A stretch of 64,000 nucleotides of DNA from Pseudoxanthomonas suwonensis (GTDB taxonomy: Bacteria > Pseudomonadota > Gammaproteobacteria > Xanthomonadales > Xanthomonadaceae): contig NZ_PDWP01000009.1 in NCBI RefSeq assembly GCF_010093235.1, positions 53,204 to 117,203 of the forward strand. The letters run 5' to 3'. Both the position numbers and the translations under genes were made by a program. Positions 57,522-64,000 of the stretch are shown here, one piece after another. The stretch's first letter is position 1; each line of letters starts with the position of its first letter. A model generated the notes under the pieces. It did not search any database and was not told where the DNA came from. It saw only the letters and a list, made by a program, of their open reading frames with translations.

Positions 57522-57810
57522 GTGCGAGGTGGTGGTCAACGGGCGTCTGCTCTTTCTCTGCGCGGCAGTTCGTGACCTGCAATAGAGCCGCATTGTCTTC
57601 CCAGCTGAAGGCAAGCCCAGTTGGCGACTTAGGGGCTTCTCTGATGCTGTTGTATCGGCTGCCACTCAGTGGCGATGTCAGTCGTTTCTGAGGAGCACGA
57701 AGGATGTGTGCTGATTGCGTATCTGCCAGTAAGGTGCGATATCCCACTTGCCGGCGTCGCCGGCGGATGGGGCAGGCAGCTCCATCCCACCAGTCAAAGG
57801 AGTGACACCA
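57522..57810 (+). other. Non-coding stretch within the island
   Basis: No recognisable gene. One 33-codon ORF (57704-57805; MCADCVSASKVRYPTC then five Arg) has a GGAG 8 bases upstream and ends at the ribosome site of peptide 3; I cannot support it as a gene. A short GCCGGCG/CGCCGGC hairpin is present near 57745. Base composition is notably less GC-rich than the surrounding core genes (35 of 60 in 57541-57600). Confidence 0.4.
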
Positions 57811-58032
57811 ATGCACACGCTATCGATGCAGGACTGCTTCCGCGTTTCAGGAGGTGAGCCGAAAGAGCTGTATTGCTCTGCCACGGTAGGAACGAATGGC
57901 GCCTCGGTTACCTGCGGTGGCTACACCTCGACGTGGGGAACGGCGGCGAGGGCGACGTATGCGTTCCTTGCGGCCAGTCCGTTCACTGTGCCCGGCATCA
58001 TCGAGCGGGCCAGGGCCTACTTCCAGTTCTAG
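57811..58032 (+). CDS. Double-glycine-leader peptide 3 with two Cys
   Basis: 73 residues. Leader MHTLSMQDCFRVSGG is shorter and contains Cys9 but retains the L-x-x-x-V-x-GG logic. The mature ~58 residues begin EPKELYCSATVGTNGASVTC, where two Cys 12 residues apart could form a disulfide loop, then GGYTSTWGTAARATYAFLAA and a helical end GIIERARAYFQF. AAGGAG precedes ATG 57811 by 8 bases. An upstream in-frame extension (from 57748) lacks leader character. A 9-bp hairpin follows, then the CPBP gene. Confidence 0.78.
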   Translation: MHTLSMQDCFRVSGGEPKELYCSATVGTNGASVTCGGYTSTWGTAARATYAFLAASPFTVPGIIERARAYFQF

Positions 58033-58042
58033 GCCGATCTTC

Positions 58043-58071
58043 GCGGTGAAGGGCCCCATGCTCTTCACCGC
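58043..58071 (+). terminator. Hairpin after GG peptide 3
   Basis: 9-bp stem GCGGTGAAG / CTTCACCGC with an 11-base loop, between peptide 3 and the CPBP gene. No T-run; a possible attenuator. Confidence 0.45.
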
Positions 58072-58088
58072 ACTCCTGGGAGCGACGC

Positions 58089-58694
58089 GTGGCCGGATAT
58101 CGCAATTCCGCCCAGGACTATCTGGTGGCAGGTGTTCTCGCCACTCTCGCCGGGGGAGGGCTGTGGTGGGCAGGAGAGCGGCTCGGCGTCGTGGGGGCCA
58201 AGCCCATCGCAGAGGCGCTCGTCGCGGCCATGCTTCTCTGGTTCTATCCCGACCGATATGGCCGTCCATGGACACCGGTCCTGGGAGTGGTTCTCGTCCT
58301 CTGCGCAGCGGGTCTGGTGGCCATCTGGGTTGGTGTCTTTGCCTGGGGCAATACCCGCTTCCTCGATCTGGCGAAAGTTGACCGTGCAGCCATCGTCGTC
58401 ACTCTGTCGACCGTGTTGGTTACTGCGCCGATTTACGAAGAGAAGGTCGTACGTGAGCTGCTTCTGCGTGGTCTGTCCAAGACGCTCAATCCGGTGCTGG
58501 CATCCGTATTCGTGTCGGTAGCGTTCGCACTAGTCCACGACGGTTTCCTCTGGGCATTCATCTTCTCGATGGTGCTCTGCTTCCTGGCACTGAAGTGGAA
58601 CTTCAGCACCATGCAGAGGGCAGTCGTGCATGGACTGGTGAATCTGTTGATATCGCTCTGGTACGTAACACGCGGCTACGGATTCTTTGCCTGA
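58089..58694 (+). CDS. CPBP-family intramembrane metalloprotease, candidate immunity protein
   Basis: 201 residues with about six TM helices. The CPBP (Abi/CAAX-like) motifs are present: EEKVVRELLLRG (motif 1, EExxxR), FALVHDGFLWAF (motif 2 His) and HGLVNLLISLW (motif 3, HxxxN/B). The GTG at 58089 has GGGAG 6 bases upstream. In Gram-positive class II bacteriocin loci such as plantaricin and sakacin clusters, CPBP proteases give self-immunity; the same role for the GG peptides here is my inference. Alternatively it could process a peptide. Confidence 0.82.
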   Translation: MAGYRNSAQDYLVAGVLATLAGGGLWWAGERLGVVGAKPIAEALVAAMLLWFYPDRYGRPWTPVLGVVLVLCAAGLVAIWVGVFAWGNTRFLDLAKVDRAAIVVTLSTVLVTAPIYEEKVVRELLLRGLSKTLNPVLASVFVSVAFALVHDGFLWAFIFSMVLCFLALKWNFSTMQRAVVHGLVNLLISLWYVTRGYGFFA

Positions 58695-58846
58695 GGCGCG
58701 AGAGCCGCCAAGGTGAGTTGGGCGGTTGCGTTTGTCAGGAAAGTCTCATCCTTCTTTCAGGATGCTGGCGTTGATTTTGCGACCTTCATAGGCAAGTCTT
58801 TTCGCGGGGTGGAATGGATCTGCCCCGATCTGATCAAGGAGGATCT

Positions 58847-59095
58847 ATGCGTGAACTGATGACCTATGAGCTGTGCTCTGTCGCTGGTGGCAACGGAAAT
58901 TCTGCTGCGCGGGACGCGGCCCTGAAGCAGTGCGAGGGTTTGCCTGATAACACGGGTGTGAGCTTCACCATCGAGGTCTCCGCCAATGTTGGCGGCAAGT
59001 TCAACGGAATCGGTGGTGAGGCCAAGACCACGCAAACCGTCAACATCAACACGACCTGTGGCGACCTGCGCGCTGCGGAGAGCGGTAAGAGCTGA
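58847..59095 (+). CDS. Double-glycine-leader peptide 4, two Cys, strand-rich
   Basis: 82 residues. Leader MRELMTYELCSVAGG resembles that of peptide 1 (MREL start, EL at the same spacing) and has Cys10. The mature ~67 residues start NGNSAARDAALKQCEGLPDN and continue as alternating polar/hydrophobic strands (GVSFTIEVSANVGGKF; TQTVNINTTCGDL), with two Cys about 42 residues apart and no amphipathic helix. It thus differs from peptides 1 and 2. AAGGAGG precedes the ATG by 4-5 bases. A hairpin follows at 59101. Confidence 0.78.
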   Translation: MRELMTYELCSVAGGNGNSAARDAALKQCEGLPDNTGVSFTIEVSANVGGKFNGIGGEAKTTQTVNINTTCGDLRAAESGKS

Positions 59096-59100
59096 TGGGC

Positions 59101-59131
59101 ACGTGGGCGCGTACGTTGTGCGCGCCCACGT
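59101..59131 (+). terminator. Hairpin after GG peptide 4
   Basis: Perfect 11-bp stem ACGTGGGCGCG / CGCGCCCACGT, 9-base loop, followed by TTGAATCTCTTC. The most terminator-like of the island hairpins; some readthrough would be needed for the next gene unless it has its own promoter. Confidence 0.6.
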
Positions 59132-59153
59132 TTGAATCTCTTCGGGGGTAGTT

Positions 59154-59948
59154 ATGCTGGATTTTCCACCACCCATGGCCGAGGTCGTCATTGACGCGGA
59201 TGCATGGCAGCACGCTTCCCGGATTCGGTGGCCATCGAGCGAACAGGCCGTCGTCGTCTACGAGGGCACAACGGATGCGGATTCCGAGCTGCTCCGGGTG
59301 GACGCCGAGCGCCATGAGTTCAGGTTCGCGCAGGTCGGAGACCGGCTGGTGGCAGTCATGGGCTTGTGGCCTGGCGTGAACGGCGGGGACAGGGCCAGGG
59401 AGTTCCTCGCAGCGCATGAATCGTTCCATATTGCTGCCCAGTTCTATGGCGGAAGGATTCCGCTGGCCTACCTGGAAGTCGATCCGATCCTCGTGCGGGC
59501 CTATGCGGAAGGCCGCGCGTTCGACGGGTTCTATGACGCCATCGACACCATGCACGCCGAGGTCGCGCGCGGTGCCGAAGACGTGGACTGCAGTGCGCTG
59601 GAGGAGACATACGCTGCGCTCGAAGAGGGCGCCCGTACCTATCTCAATTACAAGATCTTCTGGGAGTGGCCGGCGGAGTTCTATTCGTACTCCGTCACCT
59701 TCGCGGGGCGTCTCGGGGAGTACGAGGCGTTCCGCGCCAGGTTGTTCCCCGACGACACCGGCTACCGCCTCTTCACTGCGGGGGTCAAGGTTGCCCGGAT
59801 GCTCGAGGCGAAGCTGCCGCGCGCCGAGTGGCAGGCCCAGGTGGCCGACGGCAGGTCGATGCTGGCGGTGCTGGCCGCCACCTACCAATGCAGGCTTGTC
59901 CTCGACGAAGGGCCTGCGGTGACGGTCGTGCGGGTCGGGATACCCTGA
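59154..59948 (+). CDS. Putative HExxH zinc-metallopeptidase of the peptide island
   Basis: 264 residues, no signal or TM. FLAAHESFHIAAQFYGG carries HESFH at residues 88-92, a gluzincin-type zinc motif; acidic candidates for the third ligand lie in CSALEETYAALEEGARTYLN, about 60 residues on. The flanks are Trp/Tyr/Glu-rich (NYKIFWEWPAEFYSYSVTF). I recognise no named family. Its position, last in the run of GG peptides, suggests leader removal, peptide maturation or degradation of internalised peptide, but a chance motif in an unrelated protein is possible. ATG 59154 has a weak site (GGGGGT). Confidence 0.68.
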   Translation: MLDFPPPMAEVVIDADAWQHASRIRWPSSEQAVVVYEGTTDADSELLRVDAERHEFRFAQVGDRLVAVMGLWPGVNGGDRAREFLAAHESFHIAAQFYGGRIPLAYLEVDPILVRAYAEGRAFDGFYDAIDTMHAEVARGAEDVDCSALEETYAALEEGARTYLNYKIFWEWPAEFYSYSVTFAGRLGEYEAFRARLFPDDTGYRLFTAGVKVARMLEAKLPRAEWQAQVADGRSMLAVLAATYQCRLVLDEGPAVTVVRVGIP

Positions 59949-59993
59949 CTGCCGCCGCGGGGGCAATCCCGCCGGCGGTCCAGCCTTCGGTGG

Positions 59994-60389
59994 TCAGGAC
60001 GCGGTGGTGGCCACCTTCGCCACCAGCTTGCGCTGTACCGCGTCCAGGTACTCGTCGGCTTCCTCCACCGAGGTGAATACGTCCTTCAGGGGGACGGACT
60101 TCACCACGTCGAAGACCTTCTGCACCTGCGGCTGCGGATTGACCAGCAGCACGCGGCGACGACGCGCGGCCGAGGTGCGGCGGGCACGGTAGAGCGAGCG
60201 GATGCCCGCGCTGCTGATGTAGTTGAGGCCTTCCAGGTCCAGCACCAGCGACGAGACGCGCTCGTCATCCAGCAGGGGGTCAAGCGCCTGGTCCAGTTCC
60301 GGGTAACTGCGGGTATCCAGTCGGCCGCTTACCGCGACCCGCTGGATGCCGTTCTGCGGGGGAGCGGGTTCGATCCTGAGTTGACTCAT
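59994..60389 (-). CDS. STAS-domain anti-sigma factor antagonist-like protein
   Basis: 131 residues. STAS fold: IQRVAVSGRLDTRSYPELDQ, then LVLDLEGLNYISSAGIRSLY, where the Ser pair occupies the phospho-serine position of SpoIIAA-like anti-anti-sigma factors. The Arg-rich ARRTSAARRRRVLLVNPQPQ and KVFDVVKSV...F complete the domain. It would act by partner-switching with an anti-sigma kinase, but none is encoded nearby. It is convergent with the island and divergent from aceE. Confidence 0.85.
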   Translation of the reverse strand: MSQLRIEPAPPQNGIQRVAVSGRLDTRSYPELDQALDPLLDDERVSSLVLDLEGLNYISSAGIRSLYRARRTSAARRRRVLLVNPQPQVQKVFDVVKSVPLKDVFTSVEEADEYLDAVQRKLVAKVATTAS

Positions 60390-61117
60390 GGCAAACGATC
60401 TCCAGACCCACGCGTACTGCCTGCGTGGCGGTGCCGGGGGAGCACCATGCCGGATCGTACGGTGGAGATTGCAAAAAGGGCGTGTAGCCGGCGGGCGTTC
60501 CTGTCCAGGGCACCGGCGACGCAAGCTGGTCGATGGCGCGCGAGGGCGTCGGCCGCACCTATGGGGGTGGAACAGGCAGCCGGTTGCTCCTGTCTTCCGA
60601 TCCAAATGGGCCTCGTAGCGCCGCGCTGGCATAGGAGTTCGCTGAAACAGTCAGCGGGAAGTCCTCCGGCGGCCCGGCTCCGTGCGGCAGCTGTCCGGGT
60701 GCGCGGAGGCGGCGCAGGGCGCCGTGGCCTGCGAGGGATGCGGTGGCAGCGGGTTCCGAATGGACGCGCGGAAGCGGCCAGTGCGGATACCGCCGAGCAC
60801 CTCCACATCTGCCGGCGGTGCCTGTTCGAGGCGCCTGTGCCCCCGGCCGTGTCGCGACAATCCGTTGCGTGTCCGGCACGCCCATGGCCACTTGTATTGG
60901 TTGCATGAGATACCAACCCCTCGCCCGCATCCAAATCCGGCAAACATCAGGTGCTTACGCGATCCCGCACTGCAGCATTGAAAGAGCGTGGCAGGCGCGT
61001 GCCACCGCAAGCACATACGCCCCCGTAGCGAAGCGGTCGAAGGCACCCGTGCGTTAAACTCCGTGGTCCACAAGAACAACGTCACGCCGCGTCCCCACGC
61101 GCGGCAATGGGAGTGAT
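60390..61117. other. 728-base gap upstream of aceE without a supported gene
   Basis: Several long frames are open on both strands but none has a ribosome site, recognisable motif or protein-like composition, so I call none. Promoters for the STAS gene and aceE must be here. Near 61021-61045, CGTAGCGAAGCGGTCGAAGG resembles a tRNA D-arm/anticodon-arm start, but no T-arm follows. Nothing else could be assigned. Confidence 0.5.
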
Positions 61118-63808
61118 ATGAACTGGCTGAACGATGTGCTTCAGAACGATCCGGATCCGGTAGAGACCCGGGAATGGATCGAATCGCTCAAGGCGGTCAT
61201 CGACCGTGATGGCCCGGAGCGGGCGCATGCCCTGCTGGAGGACATGGTCGAGCTGACCCGCCGGTCCGGCGCGTTCCTGCCGTTCTCCCCCACCACCGAA
61301 TACGTCAACACCATCCCGCCGCACCAGGAGGCCAAGAGCCCCGGCAACGCGGAGCTGGAGTGGCGCATCCGCTCGATCATCCGCTGGAACGCGATGGCCA
61401 CCGTTGTCCGGGCCAACCGCAAGCCCGGCGACCTGGGCGGCCACATCGCCTCCTTCGCCTCGGCGGCCACCCTGTACGACGTGGGCTTCAACCACTTCTG
61501 GCGCGCCCCGTCCGACCAGCACCCCGGCGACCTGCTCTACATCCAGGGCCACAGCGCCCCGGGCATCTACGCCCGCTCCTTCCTGGAAGGCCGCATCAAC
61601 GAGAGCCAGCTGGACAACTTCCGCATGGAAGTCGACGGCCGCGGCATCTCGTCCTACCCGCACCCCTGGCTGATGCCGGACTACTGGCAGACCCCGACCG
61701 TGTCCATGGGCCTGGGCCCGCTGGCCGCGATCTACCAGGCGCAGTTCATGAAGTACCTGGAGCACCGCGGCCTGATCGAGCCGTCCGACCGCAAGGTCTG
61801 GTGCTTCCTGGGCGACGGCGAGACCGACGAGCCGGAAAGCCTGGGCGCCATCGCCCTGGCCGGTCGCGAGGGCCTGGACAACCTGGTGTTCGTGGTCAAC
61901 TGCAACCTGCAGCGCCTGGACGGCCCGGTGCGCGGCAACGGCAAGATCATCCAGGAGCTGGAAGGCGTGTTCCGCGGCGGCGGCTGGAACGTGATCAAGC
62001 TGCTGTGGGGCTCGTACTGGGATCCGCTCCTTGCCAAGGACACCAACGGCGTCCTGCGCAAGCTGATGATGGAAACCGTCGACGGCGAGTACCAGAACTG
62101 CAAGGCCTTCGGCGGCGCGTATACCCGCGAGCACTTCTTCGGCAAATACCCGGAGACGGCCGCCATGGTCGCGGCGCTGTCGGACGAGGACATCTGGCGC
62201 CTGAACCGCGGCGGCCACGACCCGCACAAGGTCTACGCCGCCTACCACGCCGCGGTGAACACCAAGGGCATGCCGACCGTGATCCTGGCCAAGACGGTCA
62301 AGGGCTACGGCATGGGCTCGGCGGGCGAGTCGCTCAACCCGACCCACCAGACCAAGAAGCTGGACGACGACGCCGTGCGCGCGTTCCGCGACCGCTTCAA
62401 CATCCCGATCAGCGACAAGCAGCTGGCCGAGGCCGAGCAGATCCCGTTCTACCACCCCGGCGAGGACTCGCCGGAAGTGCAGTACCTCAAGGAGCGTCGC
62501 GCCGCGCTGGGCGGCTACCTGCCGCAGCGCCGCCGCAAGGCCAGCAAGTCCTTCGCCGTGCCCGGCCTGGACAAGTACGAGCGCCTGCTCAAGGCCAGCG
62601 GCGACCGCAGCTACTCCACCACCATGGCCTTCGTGCAGACGCTGAACATCGCCCTGCGCGACAAGGAAGTCGGTCCGCGCCTGGTGCCGATCGTGGCCGA
62701 CGAGGCCCGTACCTTCGGCATGGAAGGCCTGTTCCGCCAGATCGGCATCTATGCGCCGTTCGGCCAGAAGTACAAGCCGGTCGACTCCGACCAGCTGATG
62801 TACTACCGCGAGGACCAGACCGGCCAGGTGCTGCAGCAGGGCATCAGCGAGCCGGGCGCGATCGCGTCGTGGATGGCCGCCGGCACCAGCTACTCGGTGT
62901 CCGACGTGCCGATGCTGCCGTTCTACATCTACTACTCGATGTTCGGCTTCCAGCGCGTGGGCGACATCGCCTGGCAGGCCGCCGACATGCGTACCCGCGG
63001 CTTCCTGCTCGGCGGCACCGCCGGCCGCACCACGCTCAACGGCGAGGGCCTGCAGCACGAGGACGGCCACAGCCACCTGCTGGCCGGCGCCATCCCGAAC
63101 GTGCGCAGCTACGACCCGACCTTCGGCTACGAGGTGACGGTGATCATCCAGTACGGCATGAAGGCCATGCTGGAGGACCAGATCGACGAGTACTACTACG
63201 TCACCCTGATGAACGAGAACTACACCCATCCGGAAATGCCGGAGGGTGCGGCCGAGGGCATCATCAAGGGCATGTACCTGCTGAAGGACGCCGGCAAGCC
63301 CAAGAAGAACGAGCTGCGCGTGCAGCTGATGGGCTCGGGCACCATCCTGCGCGAGGCCATCGCCGCCGCCGAGCTGCTGGACAAGGACTTCGGCGTCACC
63401 TCGGACATCTGGTCCTGCACCAGCTTCAACGAGCTGCGCAAGGAGGGCTTCGACGCCGAGCGCTGGAACCGCCTGCATCCGGAAGCCGAGCAGCGCAAGC
63501 CGTACGTCACCCAGCTGCTGGAAGGCCGCCAGGGCCCGGCGATCGCCGCCACCGACTACGTGCGCACCTTCGCCGACCAGATCCGCGCCTTCGTGCCGAT
63601 GCACTACACCGTGCTGGGCACCGACGGCTTCGGCCGCTCCGACACCCGCGCCAACCTGCGCCGCTTCTTCGAGGTGGACCGCTACTACATCGCCCACGCG
63701 GCGATCGCGGCCCTCGCCAAGGACGGCAAGATGACTGGCAAGGACGTGGCCAGGGCGATCAAGCTGTACAAGATCGACCCGGAGAAGGCGAATCCTGTTG
63801 GGGTTTGA
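61118..63808 (+). CDS. aceE: Pyruvate dehydrogenase E1 component, homodimeric type
   Basis: 896 residues. TPP/Mg motif FLGDGETDEPESLGAIALAG with N in VVNCNLQRLDGPVRG; other E1p hallmarks are HISSF-type GGHIASFASAATLYDVG, HFWRAP and LGGTAGRTTLNGEGLQHEDG. It decarboxylates pyruvate and transfers acetyl to the lipoyl E2, feeding acetyl-CoA to the TCA cycle. ATG 61118 has GGGAGTG 6 bases upstream. Length matches E. coli AceE (887). An intrinsic terminator follows at once, so aceF/lpd are not co-transcribed with it here. Confidence 0.95.
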   Translation: MNWLNDVLQNDPDPVETREWIESLKAVIDRDGPERAHALLEDMVELTRRSGAFLPFSPTTEYVNTIPPHQEAKSPGNAELEWRIRSIIRWNAMATVVRANRKPGDLGGHIASFASAATLYDVGFNHFWRAPSDQHPGDLLYIQGHSAPGIYARSFLEGRINESQLDNFRMEVDGRGISSYPHPWLMPDYWQTPTVSMGLGPLAAIYQAQFMKYLEHRGLIEPSDRKVWCFLGDGETDEPESLGAIALAGREGLDNLVFVVNCNLQRLDGPVRGNGKIIQELEGVFRGGGWNVIKLLWGSYWDPLLAKDTNGVLRKLMMETVDGEYQNCKAFGGAYTREHFFGKYPETAAMVAALSDEDIWRLNRGGHDPHKVYAAYHAAVNTKGMPTVILAKTVKGYGMGSAGESLNPTHQTKKLDDDAVRAFRDRFNIPISDKQLAEAEQIPFYHPGEDSPEVQYLKERRAALGGYLPQRRRKASKSFAVPGLDKYERLLKASGDRSYSTTMAFVQTLNIALRDKEVGPRLVPIVADEARTFGMEGLFRQIGIYAPFGQKYKPVDSDQLMYYREDQTGQVLQQGISEPGAIASWMAAGTSYSVSDVPMLPFYIYYSMFGFQRVGDIAWQAADMRTRGFLLGGTAGRTTLNGEGLQHEDGHSHLLAGAIPNVRSYDPTFGYEVTVIIQYGMKAMLEDQIDEYYYVTLMNENYTHPEMPEGAAEGIIKGMYLLKDAGKPKKNELRVQLMGSGTILREAIAAAELLDKDFGVTSDIWSCTSFNELRKEGFDAERWNRLHPEAEQRKPYVTQLLEGRQGPAIAATDYVRTFADQIRAFVPMHYTVLGTDGFGRSDTRANLRRFFEVDRYYIAHAAIAALAKDGKMTGKDVARAIKLYKIDPEKANPVGV

Positions 63809-63830
63809 TCTGTAGCGGTAGTTAGAACGG

Positions 63831-63858
63831 AAAAGGCGGCCTCATGGCCGCCTTTTTC
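63831..63858 (+). terminator. Intrinsic terminator of aceE
   Basis: AAAAGGCGGCC / GGCCGCCTTTT, TCAT loop, then TTCTC; classic rho-independent form 22 bases after the stop. Confidence 0.88.
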
Positions 63859-63873
63859 TCTTTGGAGCGAAGC

Positions 63874-64000
63874 CGACGTCCCCCCATCTTTGAGTAGCAG
63901 GTCGATTTGGAGTCCAATCCCCAACCAGACGGAGATTGGACGTGAAGAAGCGCTTTTCCGAAGAGCAGATCATCGGCTTCCTGCGTGAAGCCGAAGCTGG
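63874..64000 (+). mobile_element. Left end of an IS3-family insertion sequence (truncated by window)
   Basis: GACGTCCCCCCATCTTTGAG near 63875 resembles the terminal inverted repeat of IS407-group IS3 elements (TGACCTGCCCCC...). The transposase OrfA start follows at 63942. The exact end and target duplication cannot be fixed without the right end. Confidence 0.6.
63942..64000 (+). CDS. IS3-family transposase OrfA (3' end outside window)
   Basis: GTG 63942 gives MKKRFSEEQIIGFLREAEAG (first residue shown as Met), the highly conserved helix-turn-helix start of IS3/IS407-type OrfA. GGAG lies 7 bases upstream. Only about 19 residues are visible; completeness of the element is unknown. Confidence 0.8.
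   Translation, partial: MKKRFSEEQIIGFLREAEA

Noticed and set aside
57704..57805. 33-codon ORF with CxxC and an Arg run before peptide 3
   Set aside because: No leader or family features and it runs into the next ribosome site; too weak to call.
56932..59095. Sulfated RaxX-type signalling for the GG peptides using the sulfotransferases at 2.9-6.1 kb
   Set aside because: The genes are more than 50 kb apart and no RaxX-like Tyr/acidic core is seen in the peptides; only a loose analogy.
60381..60930. Open frames of 120-185 codons between the STAS gene and aceE on both strands
   Set aside because: No ribosome sites, motifs or plausible composition; typical chance ORFs in GC-rich DNA.
61020..61070. 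tRNA-Ser/Leu-like D-arm near aceE
   Set aside because: No T-arm (GGTTCGA...) or acceptor pairing follows; at best a fragment or coincidence.

Overview
The window is a high-G+C gammaproteobacterial chromosome segment. Gene order and protein sequences point to the Xanthomonadaceae/Lysobacteraceae (Lysobacter, Luteimonas, Pseudoxanthomonas type). Markers are a RhlB with a long basic tail, a TTG-started plant-type glutamate-cysteine ligase, Rho with a long disordered insertion, an Oar-like TonB receptor, and the cytochrome c4 - dsbA - dsbA block. Most genes are ordinary housekeeping genes. I saw no rRNA, complete tRNA, CRISPR array or prophage.

Layout. 1-6.1 kb: 3' part of an Oar-like TonB-dependent receptor and two tandem TPR-sulfotransferases. 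6.1-13.8 kb: rho, trxA, rhlB, ftsE-ftsX, a double-receiver response regulator and ung. 13.9-16.1 kb: DoxX-like protein, pirin and rpoH. 16.1-22.5 kb: a Met/Cys-rich duplicated small protein, an XRE-cupin regulator, a TRIC/YicG channel, NDH-2, an MHS-family transporter, a NYN-domain protein and a frameshifted envelope gene. 22.5-31.1 kb: priA, an intergenic region with paired DnaA boxes, a sigma-like/DUF3106 protein, DUF3667, a MATE exporter and sppA. 31.1-38.4 kb: small lipoprotein, SDR, EEP nuclease/phosphatase, two dsbA genes (one frameshifted), cytochrome c4, engB, a VIT-family protein and gshA. 38.5-43.5 kb: HD-GYP phosphodiesterase and a formaldehyde-detoxification operon (frmR, frmA, an extra oxidoreductase, frmB). 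43.5-54.3 kb: mixed metabolic and hypothetical genes, a glutaredoxin-rhodanese fusion, the alaA-like - SGNH - methyltransferase operon, rsgA and DUF1704. 54.5-56.8 kb: maeB. 56.9-59.9 kb: a peptide island. 60-64 kb: a STAS protein, aceE and the start of an IS3-family element.

The most unusual part is 56.9-59.9 kb. Four consecutive small ORFs begin with double-glycine (GG) leaders and have strong ribosome binding sites. They are interleaved with a 47-residue membrane peptide that resembles the mature part of the first GG peptide but has no leader, with a CPBP-family membrane protease, and followed by a 264-residue protein with an HExxH motif. Hairpins lie between most of these genes, and G+C is visibly lower than in the flanking maeB and aceE. 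I read it as a bacteriocin/secreted-peptide island with candidate immunity and processing genes. No C39-type transporter is present in the window, so export would have to use a system encoded elsewhere.

Second-tier items are the Met/Cys-rich tandem-repeat protein at 16.1-16.6 kb, the DnaA-box palindrome upstream of priA, and two genes frameshifted at short homopolymers. The frameshifts could be real lesions or assembly errors.
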